From positions 1 through 36,815 of the forward strand of contig NZ_WNJP01000011.1 of the NCBI RefSeq assembly GCF_009733735.1: a stretch of DNA of 36,815 nt, given 5' to 3'. Made by a program: the position numbers and the translations under genes. Below the pieces are notes generated by a model that was not told the origin of the DNA, searched no databases, and saw only the letters and a program-made list of their open reading frames with translations. This document shows, piece after piece, positions 26,603-36,600 of the stretch. Position 1 is the stretch's first letter. Each line of letters opens with the position of its first letter. The DNA is from Sandarakinorhabdus oryzae (GTDB lineage: Bacteria; Pseudomonadota; Alphaproteobacteria; Sphingomonadales; Sphingomonadaceae).

Positions 26603-27214
26603 ATGGCAAAGAGACACGTATTCGAGGCCACACTGGACATGGACTTCAGGTGGCCGATGGCAGGAGATGCACCTTTCATTTCGGCTGAGAATCCTGCGGA
26701 GAATGCCGTCATCGCGGAGGATGACTTCACCCGGTTGATACTCATGAAGGAGGGATATCGAAAGGCAGGGGATATTGCTGTTGCCCACTGCGACGCGAAC
26801 CCTGCTGACCGAGATTCCCTAGTCTACCCGACAATCTTCAACTACAGACAGTTTATTGAGTTATCACTTAAGTATATGATTGCCACTTACGGCAGAACCG
26901 TTGGCATTAATCCAAACTGGAAGACTCATAGACTAGACGTCCTTTGGGCAACGTTTGCTGAAATGCTTCAAATATACGGCACACCTGATCCAGATGATGC
27001 CGATCCTATCGTAGCTTCTATTGTCGCAGAGTTTTCAAAAATCGACCCGAGGTCAGATGCGTATCGTTATCCTGTAGATCAGAAGGGAAGCCCACTGCCA
27101 ATTGCATTTGCCGCAACGCACCTTCCAAACCTGGCGGATGTCATGGACGCTGTTGCATCATATTTTGAAGGCTGCGACGGTTTTCTGAGCGATATCCAAG
27201 GCGCGTCGCATTAG
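26603..27214 (+). CDS. Hypothetical 203-residue protein, possibly HEPN-like
   Basis: I do not recognise the family with certainty. The central part reads like a helical bundle: PTIFNYRQFIELSLKYMIATYG, then GRTVGINPNWKTHRLDVLWATFAEM. The YRQFIELSLK...HRLDVLW layout recurs in uncharacterised proteins and resembles HEPN-type helical domains, but no certain R-x4-6-H motif can be fixed. The gene is visibly lower in GC than its neighbours, with codons such as ATA and TTA, a sign of transfer. An AAGG stretch precedes the ATG. It is divergent from the PLD-like gene (86 bases apart), and the two may form a toxic pair. Confidence 0.6.
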   Translation: MAKRHVFEATLDMDFRWPMAGDAPFISAENPAENAVIAEDDFTRLILMKEGYRKAGDIAVAHCDANPADRDSLVYPTIFNYRQFIELSLKYMIATYGRTVGINPNWKTHRLDVLWATFAEMLQIYGTPDPDDADPIVASIVAEFSKIDPRSDAYRYPVDQKGSPLPIAFAATHLPNLADVMDAVASYFEGCDGFLSDIQGASH

Positions 27215-27235
27215 GCAACGGTGCGGGGTCCCAAC

Positions 27236-27353
27236 GGGGCATCAGACGCATGCAATTGGCTGCTTCGGATTGCAACAGTCTGCTCCGCTCTGCAGCCGCC
27301 AAGTGATTATGTTCGCGTGCCCAGTGCAACGGGTTGCAACGATTTGCAACAGT
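27236..27353 (+). repeat. Right-end arm-type repeat candidates (TGCAAC cluster)
   Basis: TGCAAC occurs at 27271, 27325, 27335 and 27345; the last three are spaced exactly 10 bases apart. TTGCAACAGT occurs at 27270 and 27344 and also upstream of the integrase. CTGCTTCGG at 27260 and GGGGCATCA at 27236 link this end to the integrase promoter and to the left end. The cluster ends 22 bases before attR and covers the whole gap after the last cargo gene. Confidence 0.55.
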
Positions 27354-27374
27354 TTTCCAAGGCCTTAAGGCCAG

Positions 27375-27419
27375 CTCTTAATCAGCGGGTCCCAGGTTCG
27401 AGCCCTGGTGCGTCCACCA
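27375..27419 (+). repeat. Right attachment repeat (attR), 3' fragment of tRNA-Lys
   Basis: This is an exact 45-base copy of the tRNA-Lys 3' end from the anticodon loop to CCA. It lacks the acceptor 5' strand and D arm, so it cannot be a functional tRNA. It marks the right boundary of the island. Confidence 0.96.
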
Positions 27420-27711
27420 TTTTCGCTGTTTCCATGGCCGCCTTCCTGCAATGAAACCTAGCAGAGCGACTGTGTTCGGCTCGGTTGCGGCTGCGCGTTC
27501 GCTGGTCGAATCGCGGCGTCAGTCGTCTTGATCGTCCTATATCGGCACCGGCGTTGGCCTCTGCATTAAGCGCAAGTGTCCAGAGGGTTTCCGCATTGGC
27601 CACGCTGCGTGCCGGTTCGTCGGCTCGTCGCATTTCCCGTTCCAAAAGGACGATATCGCTCGCCGGCCAGGATGCTGCTGATAGACTCGGTGCGCCGGGG
27701 GGATCGGGTGT
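27420..27711. other. Non-coding gap right of the island
   Basis: No gene, RNA or repeat could be supported in this 292-base stretch. Open frames here are arginine-rich and lack ribosome sites. It probably holds the promoter of the glycoside hydrolase gene and the original sequence downstream of tRNA-Lys. Confidence 0.5.
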
Positions 27712-28800
27712 ATGGGCGACATGCAACTTTGGTCGGTGGCGACCGCACGCGAATGGCAGGCCCGTGTGGGTTGGCAGGTTGGCTGCAACTTCACGCCGTC
27801 GTGCGCCATCAACCAGATCGAGATGTGGGGCAGCGCCAGCTTTGATCTGCATTGCATCGAGCGGGAGCTGGATCTGGCCGGCAGCCTCGGCCTCAATGCG
27901 CTCAGGGTTTATCTGCACGATCTGCTGTGGCTGGATGATGCCGAAGGCCTGCTGCAGCGCATCGATCTTTTACTGGCCGCAGCCCACCGCCGGGGCATTC
28001 GCGTCATGCTGGTGCTGTTCGACAGTTGCTGGAATGAAACGCCGCACTTGGGCCCTCAGCGCGCGCCGTTGCCGGGTGTGCACAACAGCGGCTGGGTGCA
28101 GTCCCCGGGCCCGGCCGTGCTTGCCGATCCTTCGCAGCATGGACGGCTGCAGGCCTATGTTGAAGGCGTTGTCGGGCGGTTTGCCCGTGACGACCGCGTG
28201 CTGGCCTGGGACATCTGGAACGAGCCGGACAACGGCCCCGATGTCTCGCTGTGCGACCCGGCCTCGCTGGCGGCCAAGGCCGCGCTGGTGTTGCCCCTGC
28301 TGAACCACGCTTTCGGCTGGGCGCGCCGCCAACGGCCGCAGCAACCGCTGACCAGCGGTGTCTGGCTGGGCGACTGGTCTGCCCCGCATCGCCTGTCGGA
28401 CCTGCAGGCGACGCAGGTCGCCCAGTCCGACGTCATCTCGTTCCACAACTATGGCGACGCCGCGGATTTTGCTCGACGCATCACCTGGCTACAGGCCTTC
28501 GATCGCCCCTTGCTATGCACCGAATTCATGGCACGGCCCACCGGCAGCACGTTCGAGGCGATCCTGCCGATCGCGCTGGCCCAGGGTGTCGGCGCCTTCT
28601 GCTGGGGTCTGGTCAAGGGCAAGACCCAGACGCACCTGCCGTGGGACAGCTGGAACAATCCCTATCTGAACGGACCTGACGGGCCGTGGTTCCACGACAT
28701 CTTCGATGCCGATGGCACGCCGCATGATGAAGCCGAGGTGGCCCTGATCCGCCGCCTGACCGGCGCCGGGCAGGCGTCGCATCAGACCGCCGCCGCCTGA
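27712..28800 (+). CDS. GH5-like glycoside hydrolase (TIM barrel, clan A)
   Basis: The 362-residue protein resembles cellulase/beta-mannanase-type hydrolases. After NFTPSCAINQIEMW it shows alternating strands and helices of a TIM barrel (LGLNALRVYLHDLLW, IRVMLVLFDSCWN). The acid/base motif WDIWNEPD (E171) follows, then ISFHNYG, the nucleophile strand LLCTEFMA (E271) and GAFCWGLVKGKTQ. Two glutamates about 100 residues apart with the WNEP motif define a retaining clan A enzyme. No signal peptide is visible, so it may act on oligosaccharides in the cytoplasm. The substrate cannot be told from sequence. An ATG nine bases later is an alternative start. It lies next to a probable galactose dehydrogenase region, which fits sugar use. 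Confidence 0.85.
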   Translation: MGDMQLWSVATAREWQARVGWQVGCNFTPSCAINQIEMWGSASFDLHCIERELDLAGSLGLNALRVYLHDLLWLDDAEGLLQRIDLLLAAAHRRGIRVMLVLFDSCWNETPHLGPQRAPLPGVHNSGWVQSPGPAVLADPSQHGRLQAYVEGVVGRFARDDRVLAWDIWNEPDNGPDVSLCDPASLAAKAALVLPLLNHAFGWARRQRPQQPLTSGVWLGDWSAPHRLSDLQATQVAQSDVISFHNYGDAADFARRITWLQAFDRPLLCTEFMARPTGSTFEAILPIALAQGVGAFCWGLVKGKTQTHLPWDSWNNPYLNGPDGPWFHDIFDADGTPHDEAEVALIRRLTGAGQASHQTAAA

Positions 28801-28898
28801 TTTTCCGGTGCATAAAATGGCCGACGGCGTGATTTTTGCCTGATTGAAGGGGCCTGTCGCTGTAGGGTCGCTCGTATCCGACCGCCAGGACCTGCTTG

Positions 28899-31800
28899 AT
28901 GCCCGACCAGACTGCCCCCTTTGCCCGGTTTGCCCCGCCGTTGGCTCCCGCCTCTGCCTTGCGGCAGCGCATCACCGCGGCGTGCCGGACGCCAGAACCC
29001 GAGGCTGTCGCCGCACTCTTGCCCACCGCACAGATCGAGGCGCCGTTGCGCGATGCCGTGACCGCCACGGCCCGGCAGCTGGTCGCCGCCCTGCGCGCCA
29101 AGGGCCAGCAGGGCGGAGTGGAAGGCCTGGTGAAGGAATATTCGCTGTCCAGCCAGGAGGGCGTGGCGCTGATGTGCCTGGCCGAGGCCCTGCTGCGCAT
29201 CCCCGACACCGAAACCCGGGACGCGCTGATCCGTGACAAGATCGCCGGCGGTGACTGGCGGGCGCACCTGGGCGACGGCAAGACCCTGTTCGTTAATGCC
29301 GCCACCTGGGGCCTGATGGTCACTGGCAAGCTGACCGCGAGCTTTGCCGAATCCGGGCTGGGTGCCGTGCTCACCCGCCTTATCGCCCGCGCCGGCGAGC
29401 CGGTGATCCGTCGCGGCATCGACATGGCGATGCAGATGATGGGCGATCAGTTCGTCACCGGCGAGACCATCGAGGAGGCCCTGCAGCGCGCCCGCCGGCT
29501 GGAAGCCAAGGGCTTTGCCTACAGCTATGACATGCTGGGCGAGGCGGCGACGACGATGGCCGATGCGGATCGCTATTTCGCCGATTATGAACATGCCATC
29601 CACGCCATTGGTGCGGCTGCGGCCGGGCGCAGCCTGTACGAAGCGCCGGGCATCTCGATCAAGCTATCAGCGCTGCACCCGCGTTATGCCCGGGCCCAGC
29701 TGGACCGGGTCGTGGGCGAGCTGCTGCCGCGGGTGCATGCCCTGGCGCGGCTGGCCCGGCATTATGGCATTGGTCTGAACATCGATGCCGAGGAGTCTGA
29801 CCGCCTCGAACTTTCGCTCGATCTGCTCGAACATCTGGCGCTGGCGCCAGATCTCAAGGGCTGGGACGGGCTGGGCTTCGTCGTGCAGGCCTATGGAAAG
29901 CGTTGCCCCCATGTCATCGACTGGCTGATCGATCTGGCGCGGCGGTCGCAGCGGCGACTGATGGTGCGGCTGGTCAAGGGCGCCTATTGGGACAGCGAGA
30001 TCAAGCGCGCCCAGGTTGATGGCCTGGCGGATTTCCCGGTGTTCACGCGCAAGGTCCACACCGATGTGTCCTACATCGCCTGTGCGCGCAAATTGCTGGC
30101 GGCGCGGGATGCGGTGTTCCCGCAGTTTGCCACCCACAATGCCCACACGCTGGCCGCCATCCATCACCTCGCCGGGCCGGATTTCCGGTTGGGCGATCAT
30201 GAATTCCAGTGCCTGCACGGCATGGGCGAGGCGCTCTATGAAGAGGTGGTGGGCCCGGCAAAGCTGAACCGCCCGTGCCGCATCTATGCGCCGGTCGGCA
30301 CGCACGAGACCCTGCTCGCCTATCTCGTGCGCCGCCTGCTCGAAAATGGCGCCAACAGCAGCTTCGTGCACCGCATCTGGGACGAGAATGTCGCGATCGA
30401 TGAACTGGCCGCCGATCCGGTGGACGAGGCGCGCGCCATCGTGCCGCTGGGCGCGCCGCACCCGATCATTGCCCTGCCGCAGGCCATTTACAAAGATCGT
30501 CGCAATGCCAGCGGGCTCGATCTGGCCAGCGAGGCCACGCTGGCGGCCCTGACGGCGCAGTTGCAGGAAAGCGCCCACCACGACTGGAGCGCGGGCCCGC
30601 TGCTCGCCAGCCCGGCCCAGCCGGCCACGGCGCAACCGGTGCGCAACCCGGCAGACCGGCGCGACATCGTCGGCAGTGTCGCATTCGCCTCCACCGAAGA
30701 TGTTGCGCACGCAGCGCAAACGGCGCAGGCCGCTGTTGCCGGTTGGGCCGCCGTGCCTGTCGCCCAGCGCGCCGCCGTACTCGAAGCCGCTGCCGACGCA
30801 CTGGAAGCCAGGATGCCGCTACTGCTCGGCCTGATCATCCGCGAAGCCGGCAAGTCGACCGCAAACGCCATCGCCGAAGTGCGCGAGGCGGTGGATTTCC
30901 TGCGCTACTACGCCGTCCAGGCGCGCGACACGCTCAATGCCGACCACCGGCCGCTCGGCCCGGTGGTGTGTATCAGCCCGTGGAATTTCCCGCTGGCAAT
31001 CTTCATGGGCCAAGTTGCCGCCGCGCTCGCCGCTGGCAATAGCGTGCTGGCCAAACCGGCCGAGGAAACCCCGCTGATCGCGGCCGAAGCCGTGCACATC
31101 CTCCACAACGCCGGCGTGCCCGCCGATGTGCTGCAGTTCGTTCCCGGCGATGGCACGGTTGGCGCGGCGCTGGTGGCGCGGCCGGAGATTGCCGCAGTGA
31201 TGTTCACCGGCTCCACCGAGGTTGCCAAGCTGATCCAGCGCGAACTGGGCCGCCATGCCACACACGATGGCCGCCCGATCCCGCTGATTGCCGAGACCGG
31301 CGGCCAGAATGCGATGATCGTCGACAGTTCGGCGCTGTCGGAACAGGTGACCGCCGACGTCATTGCCTCGGCCTTTGACAGCGCCGGCCAGCGCTGTTCG
31401 GCGCTGCGCATCCTGTGCCTGCAGGAGGACATTGCCGACCGCCAGCTCGCCATGCTGAAGGGCGCCCTCGCCGAACTGCGCATCGGCAATCCCGACCGGC
31501 TGAGCATCGACGTCGGCCCGGTGATTACGGAAGAGGCGAAGCAGACCATCACCGCCCACATCGACCAGATGCGCCGCCTTGGCTGCCCGGTGCACCAGCT
31601 GCCGCTTCCCGACGATACGCAACACGGCAGCTTCGTGCCGCCCACCATCATCGAGATCGACAGCATCGCCCAGCTCAGCCGCGAAGTGTTCGGCCCCGTG
31701 CTGCATGTCGTGCGCTTTGCCCGCGAGGAGATGGGGGCGCTGATCGATGCCATCAATGCCACCGGCTATGGCCTCACCTTTGGGCTGCACACGCGGCTCG

Positions 31801-32543
31801 ATGAAACCATCGCCGAGGTGACGGCGCGGGTGGTGGCCGGCAATCTCTATATCAACCGCAACATCATCGGCGCCGTGGTCGGCGTGCAGCCCTTTGGCGG
31901 GCGCGGCCTGTCGGGCACCGGGCCCAAGGCCGGCGGGCCGCTCTATCTGGGGCGGCTGGTTGATCGTGAGCCGCTGACCGGCCTTGCCGGCGACAGCAGG
32001 CGCGATCCGGCCGCCGCGGCGCTGGCTGACTGGCTGCGCAGCAATGGCCTGGCGCCCAGCGCTGATGCGGTGGAGGCCGCGATAGCTGACAGCCTGAATG
32101 GCGGTACGCGCGATCTGCCCGGCCCGGTGGGCGAGACCAATCTTTATGCGCTGCATCCGCGGGGGCATGTGCTGCTGGTGCCGGCCACCGCGGAAGGCCT
32201 TGCCGTCCAGATCGGCACCGCGCTTGCCGCCGGCAACCGCGCGACCATCATCTGGCCGGGCGCCCGCCCTGCGCCGTTCGACCAGCTGCCGCCGCTGGTG
32301 GCGGACCGGCTTGTGTGGCGGCACGACCTGCCGGAACAGGCCGACTTTGCCGCCGTTCTGATCGAGCCGCCGGCTGCGCCCGGGCTGATCGAGCGGCTGA
32401 CCAGTCTGCCCGGCCCGATCCCGATCATGCAGGTCGCCGACAGCCAGGGCCATTATCGCCGCGACTGGCTGGTTGAGGAGGTTTCCACCTCGATCAACGT
32501 CACGGCGGCCGGCGGCAATGCCAGCCTGATGGCCCTCGTCTAG
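28899..32543 (+). CDS. putA: Bifunctional proline dehydrogenase / P5C dehydrogenase PutA
   Basis: PutA oxidises proline to glutamate in two steps, channelling pyrroline-5-carboxylate between its domains. The 1214-residue product shows an alpha domain (about 1-230), the FAD-binding proline dehydrogenase barrel (ISIKLSALHPRY, RLVKGAYWDSEIKRAQ) and an aldehyde dehydrogenase domain with SPWNFPLAIF, FTGSTEVAK, ETGGQNAMIVD and the catalytic cysteine in AGQRCSALR (C833). It ends with an ALDH-superfamily-like region and the conserved C-terminal INVTAAGGNASLM flap. The N-terminal ribbon-helix-helix repressor domain of enterobacterial PutA is missing, so it cannot autorepress that way. AGGA lies eight bases before the chosen ATG. 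The convergent neighbour overlaps its stop. Confidence 0.96.
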   Translation: MPDQTAPFARFAPPLAPASALRQRITAACRTPEPEAVAALLPTAQIEAPLRDAVTATARQLVAALRAKGQQGGVEGLVKEYSLSSQEGVALMCLAEALLRIPDTETRDALIRDKIAGGDWRAHLGDGKTLFVNAATWGLMVTGKLTASFAESGLGAVLTRLIARAGEPVIRRGIDMAMQMMGDQFVTGETIEEALQRARRLEAKGFAYSYDMLGEAATTMADADRYFADYEHAIHAIGAAAAGRSLYEAPGISIKLSALHPRYARAQLDRVVGELLPRVHALARLARHYGIGLNIDAEESDRLELSLDLLEHLALAPDLKGWDGLGFVVQAYGKRCPHVIDWLIDLARRSQRRLMVRLVKGAYWDSEIKRAQVDGLADFPVFTRKVHTDVSYIACARKLLAARDAVFPQFATHNAHTLAAIHHLAGPDFRLGDHEFQCLHGMGEALYEEVVGPAKLNRPCRIYAPVGTHETLLAYLVRRLLENGANSSFVHRIWDENVAIDELAADPVDEARAIVPLGAPHPIIALPQAIYKDRRNASGLDLASEATLAALTAQLQESAHHDWSAGPLLASPAQPATAQPVRNPADRRDIVGSVAFASTEDVAHAAQTAQAAVAGWAAVPVAQRAAVLEAAADALEARMPLLLGLIIREAGKSTANAIAEVREAVDFLRYYAVQARDTLNADHRPLGPVVCISPWNFPLAIFMGQVAAALAAGNSVLAKPAEETPLIAAEAVHILHNAGVPADVLQFVPGDGTVGAALVARPEIAAVMFTGSTEVAKLIQRELGRHATHDGRPIPLIAETGGQNAMIVDSSALSEQVTADVIASAFDSAGQRCSALRILCLQEDIADRQLAMLKGALAELRIGNPDRLSIDVGPVITEEAKQTITAHIDQMRRLGCPVHQLPLPDDTQHGSFVPPTIIEIDSIAQLSREVFGPVLHVVRFAREEMGALIDAINATGYGLTFGLHTRLDETIAEVTARVVAGNLYINRNIIGAVVGVQPFGGRGLSGTGPKAGGPLYLGRLVDREPLTGLAGDSRRDPAAAALADWLRSNGLAPSADAVEAAIADSLNGGTRDLPGPVGETNLYALHPRGHVLLVPATAEGLAVQIGTALAAGNRATIIWPGARPAPFDQLPPLVADRLVWRHDLPEQADFAAVLIEPPAAPGLIERLTSLPGPIPIMQVADSQGHYRRDWLVEEVSTSINVTAAGGNASLMALV

Positions 32544-33463
32544 CCGTTGAACGCCGCCACCGCGTGGTGGCGGGCGATCAGGAAGGCATCGGCGACCAGC
32601 CGCAGCGGCGTCACGTCGACATCGCTGGCGCCGGCGCGCACCAGTTCGACGAAGCGCGCATAGAGACGCGGATATTCCTGTTCCGGTTCTGCCGGCTGCG
32701 GGCCGTTCGGCAGGTGCAGGCGATTGCCGCCTTCGGCCAGAACCAGGCGGCCGCGCGCAGTGTCGGCGATGATGTCCCACGACGGCGGGCCGCTCTGGCG
32801 GAAGTCGAATTCGGCCGTGATCGGCACGCCCGATGCCGTCGCCAGCTGCAGGCGGGCGGCGATCGGGGCCGCACAATTGGCCGGCACGTCGAGATCGGCT
32901 GACAGCATCCGCACCGGCTCCGGCAATATGGCGGTGAGGATCGACAGCGCATTGATGCCGGGATCGAACACGCCAAAGCCGCCCGGTTCCCACAGCCAGG
33001 TCTGGCCCGGATGCCAGACATTGGCATCTTCCTTCCAGGCGATGTGAACGGCGCGGATATCGGCCGCTGCCAGCCAGTCACGCGCCGCATCGACCGCCGC
33101 CGCCGCCCGCGAATGCCAGGAGGCAAACAGGGTAACGCCCATTTCCTGCGCCAGGGCCGCCAGCGCCTCCACTTCCGACAGGGTCGCCCCCGGCGGCTTT
33201 TCGAGGAAGACATGGCAGCCGGCGAGCAACGCCGCGCGCCCGGCGGCAAAGCGCGCCTGTGGCGGCTGGCACAGCACCACCGCATCCAGCCTGACTTCGG
33301 CCAGCATGGCTTCGATAGTGGGGTAGTTGGCAACGCCCTGTGCCTGCGCATTGCGGCTGGCAACGGCGACCAGATCGATGCCCGGCGTTTGCGCGATGGC
33401 CGGCAGATGCTGATCCCGCGCGATCTTGCCCAGCCCGACCAGCCCCAGCCGGATCGCGCTCAT
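32540..33463 (-). CDS. Gfo/Idh/MocA oxidoreductase, probable D-galactose 1-dehydrogenase
   Basis: The 307-residue protein has the Rossmann NAD(P) motif GLVGLGKIARDQHLPA (GxGxxA-type, residues 7-23) and the family motif EKPP at 88-91, where the lysine is the usual catalytic base. The C-terminal sheet domain contains FGVFDPGINALSI, with Asp and Asn in place of the more common D-x-x-x-H. The EKPPG form, the KEDANVWHPGQ segment and the length recall bacterial D-galactose 1-dehydrogenase, which makes galactonolactone in the De Ley-Doudoroff pathway. Other sugar dehydrogenases of the family are possible. It is convergent with putA and overlaps it by 4 bases. Confidence 0.8.
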   Translation of the reverse strand: MSAIRLGLVGLGKIARDQHLPAIAQTPGIDLVAVASRNAQAQGVANYPTIEAMLAEVRLDAVVLCQPPQARFAAGRAALLAGCHVFLEKPPGATLSEVEALAALAQEMGVTLFASWHSRAAAAVDAARDWLAAADIRAVHIAWKEDANVWHPGQTWLWEPGGFGVFDPGINALSILTAILPEPVRMLSADLDVPANCAAPIAARLQLATASGVPITAEFDFRQSGPPSWDIIADTARGRLVLAEGGNRLHLPNGPQPAEPEQEYPRLYARFVELVRAGASDVDVTPLRLVADAFLIARHHAVAAFNG

Positions 33464-33627
33464 GACGGCACGCCTTGACGTTTCAGCAGGATGGGAACAA
33501 CGGCGCGCATCCTGTTGATCTATGGCCGCCCACGGGTCCCGTCAATCGCCGGCACCGGGCAATGGTGATTGACTTCACCGCCCCTGCTCTTCACACTTTT
33601 TTCAGGATGCATGGGGGAAGAGCGCGG

Positions 33628-36600
33628 ATGCGAATGCAGGCCATCCTCTGGTCGGCAGCCTTGCTGGCGGCGCTGGCCGCGCCGGCAACCGCCCAAGCGC
33701 CGGCAGCAGCCGTGGTGAAGCCCAAGATCATCGTGCAGGCGATGGGTGAAGGCGGCTTCGACGTCGCGGCCTGGTCGGCGGACAGCCGCTTCATCTTCAC
33801 GGCGTCGGGCCTGCTGCGCGAATTGCTGGTGTGGGACGCGGCCAGCGGCGTGATCGTCGATCGCGTGCGGCTGCCGTCCAACCCCAAGTCGCTCGGCGAG
33901 TTCATGAAGCTTGACCGGATGCAGTTGCTGCCCGATGGCCGCACACTGCGGCTGGATGGCGAAGTGCTTGATCCGGAAAGCGCCGATCTGCGCGCCGGCC
34001 GCGCCTATCAGATCGACATCTTCACCCGCCAGGTCAGCATGGTGGCGCCGCGCCCGCTGCGTCCCTTGCCGGCCGGCCAGAACTGGCAGACCACCACCCA
34101 GTTGTGGATGAAGGCCCTGGGCACCATCCACAGCGGCATGACCGAAATGGCCCCGGCCGACGCGCTGCGATTGCTGCCAGCGGCGCCGCGTTCGCCCGAT
34201 GGCCGCTGGCAGATCGAACGCGCTCTGCTTGGCTTCACGCTGCGCGACAGCACCGGCAGCGTGCGCGAGCTGGCGCCGGCCAAGACCGTCCTGGGCGGCA
34301 TCGACGATGCCGAACTGTCGCCCGACGACAAGCGCCTCGCCTTCCTGTCGCTGCAGGGCGACGACAGCCTGGGCGCGGACTCGTCGCAGGTCTTCCTTTT
34401 CGATCTCACCGTCGGCCGCTTCCTGACGCCGGTGACGCTGAAGGGCGATTACGACCAGGTGCGCTGGATCAATCCCAACCAATATTATGTGCTGGCGCAG
34501 GACAGCAGTGATGACCCGTTGGACGATGCCGCCCCCGGCCTGCCGCCGCCGGCCCTGCTGATCGACGCGGCCAGCGGCCAGACCGTGCGCTCGGCGCCAG
34601 CGCGCTGCTTCATGGCGGTGCTGCCCGATGGCGGCCTGGTTGGTGCCGGGCTGGCCAACTGCCGCAGCAATGCCGGTACGGACCGCACGCTGCAGCGCCT
34701 GGTGGAGGGGAAATGGCGGCCGCTGCCGGGGCTGGAGCTGGAAAGGGGCGCCTATGTGCGCCTGCTGGCGACCAGCCCGAAAGGCGACCGGCTGGCCGTG
34801 GTGGTGCGCGCCGCAGCCGGCAACGGCGGCATCGCCATCATCAACGCCCAGACCGGTGCCATCGAAAAGAGCACCGGCCTGACCAAGGACATCAGCCCCA
34901 CCCGCATCGGCTTCACGCCCGATGGCCAGCGCGTCTGGTTTGCCGGCAATGCCTCGGTGCTGGAATGGCAGCTCGATCAGCCGCAGCCTGATCCCGAAAA
35001 GCCGATCACCCGGGAATTTTCGGTGCGCTCGCTGCTGCCGACCAGTTTTGCCAGCCAGGGCAACCGCCTGCTGATCGGCGGCGCCTTTGAAGAGCGGATC
35101 CAGGCCGTCGATCTGGTCAGCGGCGGCGCCCTGCCGGCCATCGATTTTCCCGGCGCCACCTCGGTCGGCTTCATGCGAACCCGCCCGATCCTGTGGGCGG
35201 CCAGCAGCAATGACGGCCTGAGGCTGTGGAACAGCCGTACCGGCGAGGAATTGATGACCATCATGCTGCTGCCCGGTCAGCGGTTCGTGGTGGTCGCCGC
35301 CGATGGCCGTTACGACACCAATCTTGGCCCCGATTCCGAAAGCTTTCGCTGGCTGATGTCCGACGAGCCGTTCACATCGCTGGCCCCGCAGACGCTGATG
35401 CGCGATTATTACGAGCCGCAGCTGATCACCAAGCTGATGGACTGCACGCTGGCCGGCACCTGTGCGCGCGTGCTGCACCCGGTACCGCCGGTCGCCGGGC
35501 TCAACCGATTATTGCCAGAGGTGCGCATCACCGATGTGCAGCCAGCCGACACGCCAGGGCAGGTGGTGGTGCAGGTCGAGGCGCGCGAGACGCGCGATGC
35601 TGCGCGCGGCCGGCGCTCTGGCCTGTTCAACGTCAAGCTGCTGCTCGACAATCGCCAGATCGAGCAGGATCCGCCGCATTTCCAGCAGAAGCCCAGCCCG
35701 ACCCTGACCGAGTGGCGCGAATTGAACCAGCTTGAGGATGTCGATGCCGCCGGACTCTGGACGCGCCGGTTCCAGGTGGATGTGCCCACCCACAACGCCG
35801 GCAAGCCGATGGAATTTGCCGCCTATGCCTTCAACAGCGACCGGGTGAAGAGCAATACGGCGCGGCGGCGCTGGGTTCCGCCCGCCAACACCACCCCGGC
35901 CCGGCCGCGCCGCGCCTGGGTGCTGACCATTGGCGTCAATGATTATGCCGAACGCCGGCTCGACCTCAATTTTGCCGTGCCCGATGCGCGGATGATTGCC
36001 AGCCGCCTCGCCGCCATTCCCGGCTATGAGATGCGGCACATCAGCCTGACCAGCGCGCCCGCTGCCGATGGCCAGCCGGCGCGGCAGGTGACACGCGCCG
36101 ATGTGCTGGGCGTGCTCGGTTTCCTGTCGGGCTTTCCACCGGAAATGGAGCAGGCCATCCGCCTGCAAGACGTGCACAAGCTGCGCAACCTTGAACAGAC
36201 CACCCCGGATGACATCGTCATCATCAGCTTTTCGGGCCACGGCTTTGCCAGTGCCACCGGCCAGTTTGCGCTGGTGCCGTCCGATGCACGCTGGCCGGTG
36301 AGCGCGACAGCGCCGGACCCGCGTTCGGTGATTTCGGCCGAGGATCTTACCATCTGGCTCGGCTTCATGCAGGCCAGCGAGATCGCCTTCATCATTGATG
36401 CCTGCCATTCGGGCGCGGCGGTGAACACGCCCAATTTCAAGCCTGGCCCGATGGGCGATTCCAGCCTGGGCCAGCTGGCTTTCGACAAGGGGCTGCGCAT
36501 CCTGGCAGCCACCCAGGCCGATGACGTTGCACTGGAAAATGCCGCGCTGGCCCAGGGTTTTCTCACCGCTGCGCTCGGCGAGGGCCTGACCGACAGCGGC

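Noticed and set aside
27375-27419. A second tRNA-Lys gene
   Set aside because: Only the 3' 45 bases are present; the acceptor 5' strand, D arm and 5' anticodon stem are missing, so it is an attachment-site remnant.
30819-32993. 724-codon minus-strand open frame opposite putA and the dehydrogenase
   Set aside because: It is a mirror frame of putA in GC-rich DNA and carries no recognisable domain.
33520-35478. 652-codon minus-strand open frame opposite the caspase-like gene
   Set aside because: The Gln/His/Ala-rich translation lacks domain features; the plus strand has a signal peptide, propeller repeats and a caspase domain in one frame.
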